From NCBI RefSeq assembly GCF_029854195.1, contig NZ_CP122960.1:1990001-2054000 (forward strand): 64,000 nucleotides of DNA, written 5' to 3'. Position numbers and translations under genes: made by a program. This document shows, piece after piece, positions 25,773 to 34,085 of this stretch. The first letter of the stretch is position 1, and each line of letters opens with the position of its first letter. The notes beneath the pieces are model-generated. The model did no database searches, was not told the DNA's origin, and worked only from the letters and a program-made list of their open reading frames with translations. Origin of the DNA: Amylibacter sp. IMCC11727 (GTDB taxonomy: Bacteria > Pseudomonadota > Alphaproteobacteria > Rhodobacterales > Rhodobacteraceae).

Positions 25773-26374
25773 TTTGCGCACCTCTTTTTGTGTTCAGCCA
25801 ATGTCAGATGGTATTTTTGGGAAATGAACTCTTCGGCCCGTTTGATCCACCCGCCTTTGCCACCAGATCGTGATCGCGCATATTTTCGCGAGGCAGGACG
25901 CCGATCTGCAAGCGCGTAATAGTAATTACGCCGTGCAATGCCATAAGCATCGACAAAGTGTTTAGGAGCACTGTGAAACGCGTCTTGCACCGCTTTCAAC
26001 GAATTTGGCCCCAACTGCCCGTCTACAACTACAGGATGGCCAAACTGCGCTAGGGTGCGCTGCAAAATTTTCACCGCATTGCCCCCTGCGTTGACGTACA
26101 TGTCAAATACGCTGGCCTGTAAGGGGGCTGGCAGCTCCCCAATACGCGGTTTGTTGAAATAGTGGGTTTTAAAAATTTCCACCGCTTCGTTTTCACTCAG
26201 CGCTTTGACATCATGGGCATCCACCTGCCCGTCCTGAGTCAAATCCAACCCCAATCGGCGCATCGTATGGATTGTCACGCCGTATTTTGTCGCCCCCCCT
26301 GGATCGTCGGGGTCGTTTACATAGCCCCCTTCACGGCGAACAATTTCGCGGGCAATGTCATCAACGGTTTGCAT
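25763..26374 (-). CDS. Endolysin, GH108 N-acetylmuramidase, paired with holin
   Basis: 203 residues, glycoside hydrolase family 108: the catalytic Glu is E15 in VRREGGYVNDPDDPGGATKYG, and the C-terminal PG_binding_3-like part starts near GQLGPNSLKAVQ. Cleaves the MurNAc-GlcNAc bond of peptidoglycan. It has no signal peptide, so it needs the holin encoded by the overlapping next gene. Both lie between ccmE and ccmF. Homologues in Rhodobacterales are named holin-associated N-acetylmuramidase; in R. capsulatus such a pair (rcc00555/rcc00556) releases gene transfer agents. Whether this strain makes such particles cannot be seen here. Confidence 0.85.
   Translation of the reverse strand: MQTVDDIAREIVRREGGYVNDPDDPGGATKYGVTIHTMRRLGLDLTQDGQVDAHDVKALSENEAVEIFKTHYFNKPRIGELPAPLQASVFDMYVNAGGNAVKILQRTLAQFGHPVVVDGQLGPNSLKAVQDAFHSAPKHFVDAYGIARRNYYYALADRRPASRKYARSRSGGKGGWIKRAEEFISQKYHLTLAEHKKRCAKWG
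25781..25785 (-). promoter_or_regulatory. Ribosome binding site that fixes the holin start
   Basis: AGAGG on the minus strand, eight bases before the ATG at 25772 and abutting the alternative GTG at 25781. The spacing favours the ATG. The site lies inside the last codons of the endolysin gene. Confidence 0.55.
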
Positions 26375-26451
26375 GGTGTCCTCGCAGTTGAACGATCAAA
26401 ACCGCGCAACCATGCAAAACTTTTGATAATTTTAGGTAAGACCAGCGAACG

Positions 26452-26892
26452 CTACTCTGTTGCGGGTTTGAACACGCCTTGCTTTTTCAACGCATCGGCC
26501 ACTTCTTTTGGCATGTATTCTTCATCATGCTTTGCCAAGATTTCATCGGCTTGGAACACACCATTTTCCAGCGCCCCGGTTGCGATCATGCCTTGGCCTT
26601 CGGTGAACAGGTCTGGCACAATGCCTGTGAAGGTGACGGGCAATGTTGCGCCTCCGTCCGTGACAGAAAAGGAAATTGTTGCACCAGACTGCTCAATGGA
26701 ACCCACTTCGACCAATCCACCGATGCGTATGACTTTGCCATCTTGTGGTTGCTTTTCCACGATGTCACTTGGGCTGTAAAAATATTGAAACGCATCCCCT
26801 GCCGCAAAATAAATCGCGATGAAGGCTGCGGCCAAACAGGCAAAGCCCAAGCCAATCAATTGAATGCGGCGTTGTTTTTTAAGACCTGCCAT
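26452..26892 (-). CDS. ccmE: Cytochrome c-type heme chaperone CcmE
   Basis: 146 residues; carries heme covalently to CcmF on the periplasmic face. An N-terminal anchor (10-30) is followed by the OB-fold and the heme-binding H122 in LAKHDEEYMP with Y126. The ATG lies 14 bases inside the 3' end of the upstream yihY gene. The endolysin gene follows after 77 bases, so ccmE and ccmF are split by the lysis pair. Confidence 0.96.
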   Translation of the reverse strand: MAGLKKQRRIQLIGLGFACLAAAFIAIYFAAGDAFQYFYSPSDIVEKQPQDGKVIRIGGLVEVGSIEQSGATISFSVTDGGATLPVTFTGIVPDLFTEGQGMIATGALENGVFQADEILAKHDEEYMPKEVADALKKQGVFKPATE

Positions 26893-27712
26893 GCTGCGAA
26901 ATCCTGTAGCGTGCCAAAGCGGCGTTTAACTCTGCTCCAAATAGTATGATCGCACCAGAAAAGTACAGAAACAGCATCGTGATAACGATCCCTGCCAGCG
27001 CACCATATGTAATGGAATAGGACCCAGAGTAGGCCAGATAAAACGATAAGCCTGTGGCCATTATCAACCATGTCAGCGTTGAAAACAGCGCACCTGGCCA
27101 ACGGGGAAACCCTTGGGCATGGTTGTTTGGTAAAAACCAATGTAGAAGCCACATCAAAACATAAAACACAACAATTCCAACGGCATATCGCATCAAGGTG
27201 ATGTTTGTGGGGATATCCCACTGTGTAAAATCTTCGATCAGTTTGATCAAACTTGGCGCCAATAAGATCGACAACCCAAGCACAACAGCCCCGATGGCCG
27301 ACACGATCACCACGATCAAGGCTTTGGATTTTCGCAACAACCAAACCCCTGTATCCCGTTCACCATAAATGCCGTCAAAGGCGCGGTTAATTGCCTCAAC
27401 TGCGCGCATGGCCGCCCAGATCGCCAATACAATAAATAGCGTGAACAGGCCGTGATCGTGGGCTAATACCTCTTCCAGTGCGGGGCGTAACACTTCGGCT
27501 AAATAAGTGGGCGCAAATTCGAACAAAACGCCCACCGCCTCGGCACTGCGTTCATCGCCAATGGCCCAGCCTGTTAGGGACACACAAAAGATCAGAAACG
27601 GAAAAATCGCCAGAAGCATGGAATAAGCGATGTAACCTGCCTGCATATCACCGCCACGGGCCAAAAATGCGCCAAACGCATCCCGTGGAACGGTAATAAG
27701 CGGATGATCCAT
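26879..27712 (-). CDS. yihY: YihY/BrkB family inner-membrane protein
   Basis: 277 residues with six hydrophobic segments; UPF0761/BrkB family. Typical stretches are AYSMLLAIFPFLIF near the N-terminus, AMRAVEAINRAFDGIYG and YGSLAG-like YGALAGIVITMLFLY near the end. The function of the family is not established; the old label RNase BN is wrong. The ATG at 27712 shares a base with the argC stop (TGATG). Confidence 0.9.
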   Translation of the reverse strand: MDHPLITVPRDAFGAFLARGGDMQAGYIAYSMLLAIFPFLIFCVSLTGWAIGDERSAEAVGVLFEFAPTYLAEVLRPALEEVLAHDHGLFTLFIVLAIWAAMRAVEAINRAFDGIYGERDTGVWLLRKSKALIVVIVSAIGAVVLGLSILLAPSLIKLIEDFTQWDIPTNITLMRYAVGIVVFYVLMWLLHWFLPNNHAQGFPRWPGALFSTLTWLIMATGLSFYLAYSGSYSITYGALAGIVITMLFLYFSGAIILFGAELNAALARYRISQHGRS

Positions 27713-28743
27713 CACGGGAACAGTGGTGCCATTGTCAGGCCCATGGTTTCAGGCAGCCCAAGCATCAAATTGGCATTTTGAATGGCTTGTCCTGATGATC
27801 CTTTGGTCAGATTGTCGAGCGTGGAAAACACCATAACACGACCGGGCTTGCGATCTGGGATAACCCCTAAATGGCAATAGTTCGATCCACGAACATGTTG
27901 CGTTGCGGGCGCTTCACCAAAGGGCAGCACATAAACGAATGGCTCTTCATCATATTTCGCCTTGAGCGCCCCATAAATCGCATCCGCGTCCCCTTTGACG
28001 TAAACGGTCGCAAGGATACCTCGGTTTTGCGGTAACAAATGCGGGGTGAATGTCACTTCGACGGGTTGCCCTGCAATCAGGCTCATTTCCTGATCAAATT
28101 CGGCCAGATGACGGTGCGCTGCCACGTTATAAGCACGGTATCCTTCTGACACTTCGGAATGCAACATGCCTTCCTTTGCACCGCGCCCTGCCCCAGATAC
28201 GCCCGTGGCAAGGTCGATCATAATGTCATCTGGTTCGATCACACCTGCCGCCAACAAAGGCAGCACAGGCATGAGGCCCGTCATGGCGTTACAGCCCGTG
28301 CCCGCCACCAAACGCGCGGATCTAATCTGGTCGCGGTAGTATTCGGTCAGGCCATAAACAGCCTCTTTTTGCAGGTCTTGTTGCGTATGTTCGCCGCCAT
28401 ACCATTTTGCATAAACATCAGGATCGCGCAGACGGAAATCTGCGGACAGGTCCACGATTTTCACGTTTCTGGGCAATTTGCCGATCACCTCTTGGCTGGT
28501 GGCGTGGGGCAATGCGCAAAACACCATGTCGATTTCGCTGAAATCCACTTCGGCAATCGTGGTGAGTGTGGGCAAGTCAAGATACCGCAGGTGTGGGAAC
28601 ACTTGGCCATACGCCATACCCGCCTTACGATCTGCCGTAAGCGCTTTGATTTCCATTTGCGGGTGGGTGGCAATCAGGCGCACCAATTCAGCGCCCGTAT
28701 AGCCAGAAGCCCCCAGAATTGCGATGTTTTTAGACGTTGTCAT
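27712..28743 (-). CDS. argC: N-acetyl-gamma-glutamyl-phosphate reductase
   Basis: 343 residues; reduces N-acetylglutamyl phosphate with NADPH in arginine synthesis. The Rossmann motif GASGYTGAELVRL is at the N-terminus; the catalytic cysteine lies in AGTGCNAMTGL rather than the more usual NPGCYPT wording; the second active-site part is AAHRHLAE. The ATG at 28743 has GGAG upstream; the frame upstream of it is not conserved. First gene of a run through yihY to ccmH. Confidence 0.93.
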   Translation of the reverse strand: MTTSKNIAILGASGYTGAELVRLIATHPQMEIKALTADRKAGMAYGQVFPHLRYLDLPTLTTIAEVDFSEIDMVFCALPHATSQEVIGKLPRNVKIVDLSADFRLRDPDVYAKWYGGEHTQQDLQKEAVYGLTEYYRDQIRSARLVAGTGCNAMTGLMPVLPLLAAGVIEPDDIMIDLATGVSGAGRGAKEGMLHSEVSEGYRAYNVAAHRHLAEFDQEMSLIAGQPVEVTFTPHLLPQNRGILATVYVKGDADAIYGALKAKYDEEPFVYVLPFGEAPATQHVRGSNYCHLGVIPDRKPGRVMVFSTLDNLTKGSSGQAIQNANLMLGLPETMGLTMAPLFP

Positions 28744-28841
28744 GGCCGTCTCCTTCAAAGTCATACGTGATTTACGCCAATGCGCAGTGCCGCGCAATCA
28801 GCCGTTTCAAGAGCGTGAGGAATTTCGGTGTTTGAGCCGCG

Positions 28842-29654
28842 TTATACGCTGTCAAACACCAGTTTTCGGCCAATAAATCGCGTGGCAGCGGTGCCAACCA
28901 CATCTGGGTCCCCAGATGTTAAGCATCGCGTTTCGCCTGCTGCCCCCACCATATCGGGATGGCGTTGCAGGTAATCTTCTAAACTTGCGGCCGTTAGGCG
29001 GCCTTGGGAATAGACGGACACATCAGGGCCAAGCGCATCTTGGAACACCTTCTCCAAAATCGGATAGTGCGTACAGCCAAGGACCGCCGCTTGTGGGTTT
29101 GGCATCCGCCGTTTTAGAGCCGCCACATGGGAGCGCGCCAAGGCTTCAGCCAGTTCCAAGTCATTATCCTCCAGCGCATCTACAAGGCCGCCGCAGGGCT
29201 GCGCCTCTACGTCCACGCCGACGGCGCGAAAGGACAGCTCCCGTTGAAATGCGCGGCTGGCAACGGTTGCGGGGGTGGCAAACAGGGCCACTTGTTTGAT
29301 CGCCACTTCGCGTGGTGGGGATTGATCGCCCCAATTGCGCTCTGTCATGGCCTCGATCATCGGAACAAACACGCCCAGAACACGTTTATCTTGAGGAACC
29401 CAGTTTTCCTGCATCCGTTTCAGCGCCACCGCAGATGCAGTGTTACAGGCCAAAATCACCAGATTGCAGCCCTCATCAAACAGCCGGTCACAGGCTCGCG
29501 TGGTGATATTGTAAATGTCATCCGCATCGCGCACCCCAATGGGCGCAATCGCGTTGTCCCCGAAATAAACCAAAGGCTGCTCTGGCATCCGTTTACGGAT
29601 CGCTTCAAACACGGTCAGGCCGCCAAGGCCGCTGTCAAACACACCAACTGGCAT
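28842..29654 (-). CDS. murI: Glutamate racemase
   Basis: 270 residues; makes D-glutamate for peptidoglycan. The two catalytic cysteines are C70 in LACNTAS and C194 in LGCTHYP; the N-terminal FDSGLGG is intact. The loop FGDNAIAPIG has Ile where most family members have Tyr or Phe. The ATG at 29654 is chosen because it forms TGATG with the stop of the preceding gene; a GTG at 29678 is possible. No clear Shine-Dalgarno, consistent with coupling. Confidence 0.93.
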   Translation of the reverse strand: MPVGVFDSGLGGLTVFEAIRKRMPEQPLVYFGDNAIAPIGVRDADDIYNITTRACDRLFDEGCNLVILACNTASAVALKRMQENWVPQDKRVLGVFVPMIEAMTERNWGDQSPPREVAIKQVALFATPATVASRAFQRELSFRAVGVDVEAQPCGGLVDALEDNDLELAEALARSHVAALKRRMPNPQAAVLGCTHYPILEKVFQDALGPDVSVYSQGRLTAASLEDYLQRHPDMVGAAGETRCLTSGDPDVVGTAATRFIGRKLVFDSV

Positions 29655-30055
29655 CAGTTTTGACCCGTTTTTTGGCACCGCGCCATAAAGGCCGAGCTGA
29701 AACCATCAATGACAAAGGTCCGCACATAAGACGCTGATCCGTCTGCGTTTTTGTAGAAAGACGACGATGTGTGTCCGCCCCTGTTTTGGTAGTCAATCAC
29801 GTGCGTCAGAAATGAATTTTCGTCCTGATGCGTAATGTTCAAAATGTTCGGCTTTTGCAGAACCTCGTACTGAACCTCGGCAGTTGTTTCCAGCCAACGG
29901 ATGGTAAAGCTGAAAAAGTCTACGTCTTGTTTCTCGGTCCCGCTGTAAACAGTGTTGTCAAAATCCAGACATTCATACGTATCCCCAATGCCCGCCTGCA
30001 CTTGATGGCCCGCCATACAGAGCGCAATCGCAAAAGCAGCGTGAAAAAGTTTCAT
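29654..30055 (-). CDS. Small secreted protein of unknown function
   Basis: 133 residues with a signal peptide (MKLFHAAFAIALCMAGHQVQA, likely cut after residue 21). Two cysteines of the mature part, in YECLDF and MARCQKT, could form a disulfide. The remainder reads as a beta-rich small domain. I do not recognise a family. The stop overlaps the murI start by one base, so it is transcribed and probably translated with murI. Confidence 0.62.
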   Translation of the reverse strand: MKLFHAAFAIALCMAGHQVQAGIGDTYECLDFDNTVYSGTEKQDVDFFSFTIRWLETTAEVQYEVLQKPNILNITHQDENSFLTHVIDYQNRGGHTSSSFYKNADGSASYVRTFVIDGFSSAFMARCQKTGQN

Positions 30056-30105
30056 CGTTTAATCCTTTTCTATCAGCGTAACACCGTTGATCCCGACCCG
30101 CACAA

Positions 30106-30139
30106 AGAAAAAGGGCCCACGCGGTTGCGCAGGCCCTTT
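30106..30139 (-). terminator. Terminator of the rplM-rpsI operon
   Basis: AAAGGGCC at 30110-30117 pairs with GGCCCTTT at 30132-30139; in the minus direction the stem is followed by TTTCTTTG. It begins 21 bases after the rpsI stop. Confidence 0.82.
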
Positions 30140-30160
30140 CCAAATTCCGATATGGAAAGT

Positions 30161-30664
30161 TTAACGCTTGGAGAACTGGAAGCTACGACGCGCTTTGCGC
30201 TTACCGTATTTCTTACGTTCTACAACACGCGCATCACGTGTCAGGAAGCCAGCGGCTTTCAATGGGGCACGCAAAGTTGGTTCATAAAGCTGCAACGCTT
30301 TAGAAATACCGTGCTTAACCGCACCCGCTTGGCCAGAAAGACCACCGCCTTTAACTGTACACATCACGTCGAATTCGCCAACAACGCCAGCAACTTCGAA
30401 AGGCTGTGCCAAGATCAGGCGCAGTACAGGACGTGCAAAGTAAACTTCTTGGTCACGACCATTTACAATGATCTTGCCTGAACCAGGCTTAACCCAAACA
30501 CGGGCAACCGCGTCTTTACGTTTACCAGTTGCATAGGAGCGGCCCAATTCGTCGCGAACTGCTTCGCGTGTCACAGGCGCTGCTTCTGTTGCAGCTTCTA
30601 CAACCATGTCAGATGCTTCTACAGCGTCTTTCAAGTCGTCCAAGGATTTGATTTCGTCGCTCAT
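30161..30664 (-). CDS. rpsI: 30S ribosomal protein S9
   Basis: 167 residues. The S9 core starts at YATGKRKDAVARVW and ends in the basic tail GKRKARRSFQFSKR that reaches the ribosomal P site. The N-terminal 40 residues are an acidic extension common in alphaproteobacterial S9. The ATG overlaps the rplM stop by four bases. Confidence 0.98.
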   Translation of the reverse strand: MSDEIKSLDDLKDAVEASDMVVEAATEAAPVTREAVRDELGRSYATGKRKDAVARVWVKPGSGKIIVNGRDQEVYFARPVLRLILAQPFEVAGVVGEFDVMCTVKGGGLSGQAGAVKHGISKALQLYEPTLRAPLKAAGFLTRDARVVERKKYGKRKARRSFQFSKR

Positions 30665-31128
30665 GACTGGCTCCGCGTGTTTTTAGGGTTCATCGCTTTT
30701 ACATCGAGAACTTCAGGGTTTTGCGCCTCATGCGGGTGCTCTGCACCAGCGTATACACGCAGGTTTGTCATTTGCTGACGGGACAATGGCCCGCCTGGCA
30801 ACATGCGCTGAACCGCTTTGGTCAACAGACGCTCTGGGAATTTACCCTCAAGGATCTGACCAGCTGTGCGCTGCTTGATCCCGCCTGGGTGGCCAGTGTG
30901 CCAGTAGTGAATTTTGTCTGTGCGTTTTTTACCAGTCATCTGCACCTTATCGGCGTTGATGACGATAACATTGTCGCCCATATCCATGGACGGCGTGAAA
31001 GACGCCTTGTGTTTACCACGCAGACGCATTGCCACGATCGATGCCAAACGGCCCAACACCACGCCTTCGGCGTCGATGATGATCCATTTTTTGTCGATGT
31101 CAGCAGGAGTAGCTGAGAAAGTTTTCAT
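30661..31128 (-). CDS. rplM: 50S ribosomal protein L13
   Basis: 155 residues, family length. Signatures KWIIIDAEGVVLGRLAS, GDNVIVINADKVQMTGKK and the region HPHEAQNPE near the C-terminus. First gene of the rplM-rpsI pair. A candidate promoter and a stem-loop with UUCG loop lie in its leader. Confidence 0.98.
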   Translation of the reverse strand: MKTFSATPADIDKKWIIIDAEGVVLGRLASIVAMRLRGKHKASFTPSMDMGDNVIVINADKVQMTGKKRTDKIHYWHTGHPGGIKQRTAGQILEGKFPERLLTKAVQRMLPGGPLSRQQMTNLRVYAGAEHPHEAQNPEVLDVKAMNPKNTRSQS

Positions 31129-31152
31129 CGGATTAGTCCCATTCAGGAAGTG

Positions 31153-31174
31153 AAAACGAGACCCGAAGGCCTCG
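31153..31174 (-). promoter_or_regulatory. Stem-loop with UUCG tetraloop and T tract in the rplM leader
   Basis: In the minus-strand RNA, CGAGGCC pairs fully with GGUCUCG (one G-U) around a UUCG loop, followed by UUUUC. It sits about 25 bases before the rplM ATG and downstream of the candidate promoter, so it would be in the mRNA leader. It has the shape of an intrinsic attenuator or a protein-binding leader hairpin. Confidence 0.5.
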
Positions 31175-31191
31175 CTGTAATTCTGAGTGTG

Positions 31192-31219
31192 CTTTTAAAG
31201 GGTTGTGCGCCCATGTCAA
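31192..31219 (-). promoter_or_regulatory. Candidate rplM promoter
   Basis: On the minus strand TTGACA (31219-31214), a 16-base spacer and TAAAAG (31197-31192, 4 of 6 to consensus). It would give a leader of about 55 bases containing the UUCG hairpin. Confidence 0.5.
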
Positions 31220-31290
31220 ACGTCATTTACCGCAATAAAATGTTTAAAAACAATGTGTTAAAATTATGGTATTATTTTACCCCAACCAAT

Positions 31291-31710
31291 TTAGTCCTTA
31301 GGCGGGATCGAATAGGTGACATTTGCATGGGCCACGGGTTTTTCCATACCTTCAGAAAACAACAGCACATCCCCTACCGCGAGCGCCTTGCCTAGTTTAA
31401 GCAACCGTGCCTTAGCGATCAAATCTTTGGGTGCAGGTTTGCGCATGAAATCAATGGAACAATTGGTTGTCACCGTCAGCGCCTTCGGCCCGACATTGGC
31501 CAAAATGATCAAGTAAAAACAAACATCCGCCAATCCAAACATCGACGGGCCCGATACTGTGCCGCCGGGCCGCAGGTGTTTTTCGCTTACTTTCAGGCGT
31601 ACAGTGATTTCGTCTTCTGACAATTCTTCAATGGCGAAGTCGTCGCAGACTTGTGGAAAGACGTCTTTGAGGAAGACATCCAGATCCTTGATTGTCATTT
31701 TAAGCGCCAT
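31291..31710 (-). CDS. PaaI-type acyl-CoA thioesterase
   Basis: 139 residues of the hotdog fold. LRPGGTVSGPSMFGLADVCFYLI is the PaaI-like active-site helix region, followed by TTNCSIDFMRKPA and the typical strand pattern. Hydrolyses acyl- or aryl-CoA thioesters; the substrate is unknown. Divergent from the enoyl-CoA hydratase-like gene at 31780, which suggests a shared role in acyl-CoA metabolism. Confidence 0.85.
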   Translation of the reverse strand: MALKMTIKDLDVFLKDVFPQVCDDFAIEELSEDEITVRLKVSEKHLRPGGTVSGPSMFGLADVCFYLIILANVGPKALTVTTNCSIDFMRKPAPKDLIAKARLLKLGKALAVGDVLLFSEGMEKPVAHANVTYSIPPKD

Positions 31711-31779
31711 AGTCTTTCCCTGCTTGATCCTGTTGAGTAAGGTCTGATCGAAATTTAAATCTCAGACAAGAGAAAAGCC

Positions 31780-32574
31780 ATGACCGAAGACATCCTGATC
31801 CGCGAAGACGTGGGGGCCGTTGCCACCCTTACCATGAACACCCCAAAAACGTTGAACGCGCTGTCCGAAGACATGATCGACGCGCTGCAAGCCCAGTTCG
31901 ATGATCTGATGACTGATCACAGCACTCGCGTTGTGATCTTGCGCGGCACTGGCAAAGCGTTTTGCGCGGGCCATAACCTCAAGGAAATGACCGCCGCGCG
32001 TCAGGCAGAAGATGGGGGCAAGCAATACTGGCTCGATCTGTTCGCCAAATGCACCAAGATGATGACCAGCATCCCGAAACTGCCCCAACCCGTGATCTGC
32101 CAGCCCCACGGCTTGGCCACCGCCGCTGGGTGTCAGTTGGTGGCCAGCTGCGATATGGCTGTGACGGATACAGAAACAAAATTTGGCGTAAACGGCGTGA
32201 ATATCGGTTTGTTTTGTTCCACCCCAATGGTGGCTTTGTCACGCAACATCCCGCGCAAACAGGCATTTGAAATGCTCACCACAGGTAATTTCATCACAGC
32301 AGCAAAGGCGATGGAATTGGGTTTGGTGAACCGCGTGGTTGATGCGGCAGAATTAGAAGCGGAAACAAACGAACTCGCCACTCTTGTCGCATCAAAACTC
32401 GGCGCGGCCGTGAAGGTTGGCAAACAGGCGTTTTACGAACAAATCCAAATGCCCCTGCTTGATGCTTATGCCTATACGGGCGAAGTCATGGCCGACAATA
32501 TGACCTTCCGCGACACCGAAGAAGGCATCGCAGCCTTTTTGGAAAAGCGTCCACCAGAGTGGACGCAGGACTGA
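31780..32574 (+). CDS. Enoyl-CoA hydratase-related protein (ECHDC3-like)
   Basis: 264 residues, crotonase superfamily. FCAGHNLKEM and HGLATAAGCQLVASCD form the oxyanion hole; FGVNGVNIGLFCSTP replaces the usual catalytic-Glu region, a wording I associate with ECHDC3-type proteins, so hydratase activity is uncertain. Convergent with the M32 carboxypeptidase gene (9 bases apart) and divergent from the thioesterase gene. Confidence 0.82.
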   Translation: MTEDILIREDVGAVATLTMNTPKTLNALSEDMIDALQAQFDDLMTDHSTRVVILRGTGKAFCAGHNLKEMTAARQAEDGGKQYWLDLFAKCTKMMTSIPKLPQPVICQPHGLATAAGCQLVASCDMAVTDTETKFGVNGVNIGLFCSTPMVALSRNIPRKQAFEMLTTGNFITAAKAMELGLVNRVVDAAELEAETNELATLVASKLGAAVKVGKQAFYEQIQMPLLDAYAYTGEVMADNMTFRDTEEGIAAFLEKRPPEWTQD

Positions 32575-32583
32575 ATTTAATAA

Positions 32584-34071
32584 TTAAAGTCCATAAATCT
32601 CCCCAAACTTCGCGTTCAAATACGCCAACAGTGGTGCTGCGGTTGGTGCGTGACCAACGGCGCGTTTTATGGTTTCGCGCGGTTCGTACAGACTACCGTG
32701 TTGATGGATGTTTTCACTCAGCCACGCCAAGGCTTGTGTTGTATCCCCCTGCCCCAAATCATCTTGCAGGTTCGGCACGTCCACAGACATTTTGTCGAAC
32801 AATTCGCCCGCATAGATATTGCCCAAGGAATACGTCGGGAAATAGCCGAACAGGCCCACGGACCAATGCACATCCTGCAACACACCGTTGGACGGTTTGT
32901 CGACGGGATAGCCAAAATCAGACAGGAACCGCGCATTCCACGCCTCTTCCAAATCCGCCACTTCCAAATCGCCCGCGATTAACTGGCGTTCCAGATCAAA
33001 CCGCAGTGACACATGCAGGTTGTACTGTACCTCATCCGCTTCGGTGCGGATAAAGCCACGGTTCATTTTGTTCACAACGCGGTAAAAGGTTTCGGCGTCA
33101 TCAATGCCGAAATCGCCAAACACATCGCGCATACGGCGGTACAAATACCCTGTAAACGCGCGGCTGCGGCCCAGTTGGTTTTCCAAAATGCGGCTCTGAC
33201 TTTCGTGGACACCCATGGAAACGCCCCGCCCTAGCATCGACAACCCCATGGTCTGATCGATCCCTTGTTCATAGGTGGCATGGCCCACCTCGTGAATGGT
33301 GGAATAGAAACAATTGAAAGGGTCTTCTTCGGACACACGCGTGGTGATGCGCACATCGTTAAAGCTGCCAGATGAAAACGGATGGACAGAAAAATCGAGC
33401 CGCCCACGAGACCAATCGTATCCAAAGGCGCTCGCCAGTTCATGTGCGATCATGGTTTGCTGATCGCAGGAAAACTGCCCTGATAGGGTAGGAATGTTTG
33501 TGCCGCTTTCAACCGCTTTGGCGCGGAGTTCGACCAAACCCTCGCGCAATCCGCCAAGCAGCGCGGCCAGTTCCGATTCTTGCATACCAGGTTCGTAATC
33601 TTCCAGCAGCGCGTCATAGGGATTGCCGCCGTCTGCAAGGGCCGCTGCTTCTTCGCGACGCAGGTTCAAAACTTCGGTCAACACACCCTGAAAGGCGGAA
33701 AAATCGTCGTTTTCCCGTGCTTTTGCCCAAATTCCTTGTGCTTGCGATGTGACACGCGCAATTTGTGTGGCCAATGCGCTTGGCACTTTGGATTGGCGTT
33801 CAAATTGGCGGCGGATAAGGCGCACGTTTGCTGCCTCTGCTTGGGTCAGGTTTTCGGCGTTTACAGCATCCAGCCAATCCGCAATGCGCGGATCGGTGCG
33901 CTGTGCATGGCTGACCTTTTCAAGCGTGCTCATCCATTCGGATCGCTGTGCCGCAGACCCAGATGGCATGATCGTTTCTTGATCCCAACCCAAAAGCCCC
34001 GAAATCTGCCCAAGGGCAACAACATCACGGAAATGTTCAGACAGGGCAGCATAAGCGGAATTTGAAGTCAT
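32584..34071 (-). CDS. Carboxypeptidase Taq, peptidase family M32
   Basis: 495 residues. Zinc metallocarboxypeptidase with HEVGH in STIHEVGHATYEQG and a downstream ESQSR segment (VHESQSRILENQLGR) supplying the third ligand. Largely helical, cytosolic. The ATG at 34071 is preferred over a TTG one codon earlier. It is 14 bases downstream of nothing obvious: the ctaA gene ends its frame just upstream on the other side at 34086, so both run on the minus strand and may be co-transcribed (ctaA first). Confidence 0.93.
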   Translation of the reverse strand: MTSNSAYAALSEHFRDVVALGQISGLLGWDQETIMPSGSAAQRSEWMSTLEKVSHAQRTDPRIADWLDAVNAENLTQAEAANVRLIRRQFERQSKVPSALATQIARVTSQAQGIWAKARENDDFSAFQGVLTEVLNLRREEAAALADGGNPYDALLEDYEPGMQESELAALLGGLREGLVELRAKAVESGTNIPTLSGQFSCDQQTMIAHELASAFGYDWSRGRLDFSVHPFSSGSFNDVRITTRVSEEDPFNCFYSTIHEVGHATYEQGIDQTMGLSMLGRGVSMGVHESQSRILENQLGRSRAFTGYLYRRMRDVFGDFGIDDAETFYRVVNKMNRGFIRTEADEVQYNLHVSLRFDLERQLIAGDLEVADLEEAWNARFLSDFGYPVDKPSNGVLQDVHWSVGLFGYFPTYSLGNIYAGELFDKMSVDVPNLQDDLGQGDTTQALAWLSENIHQHGSLYEPRETIKRAVGHAPTAAPLLAYLNAKFGEIYGL

Positions 34072-34085
34072 CAAATAAACCTTTG

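Noticed and set aside
25290..26374. Holin-endolysin pair as the edge of a prophage
   Set aside because: Both sides are intact host genes (ccmE, ccmF), no integrase, capsid or attachment repeats are visible.
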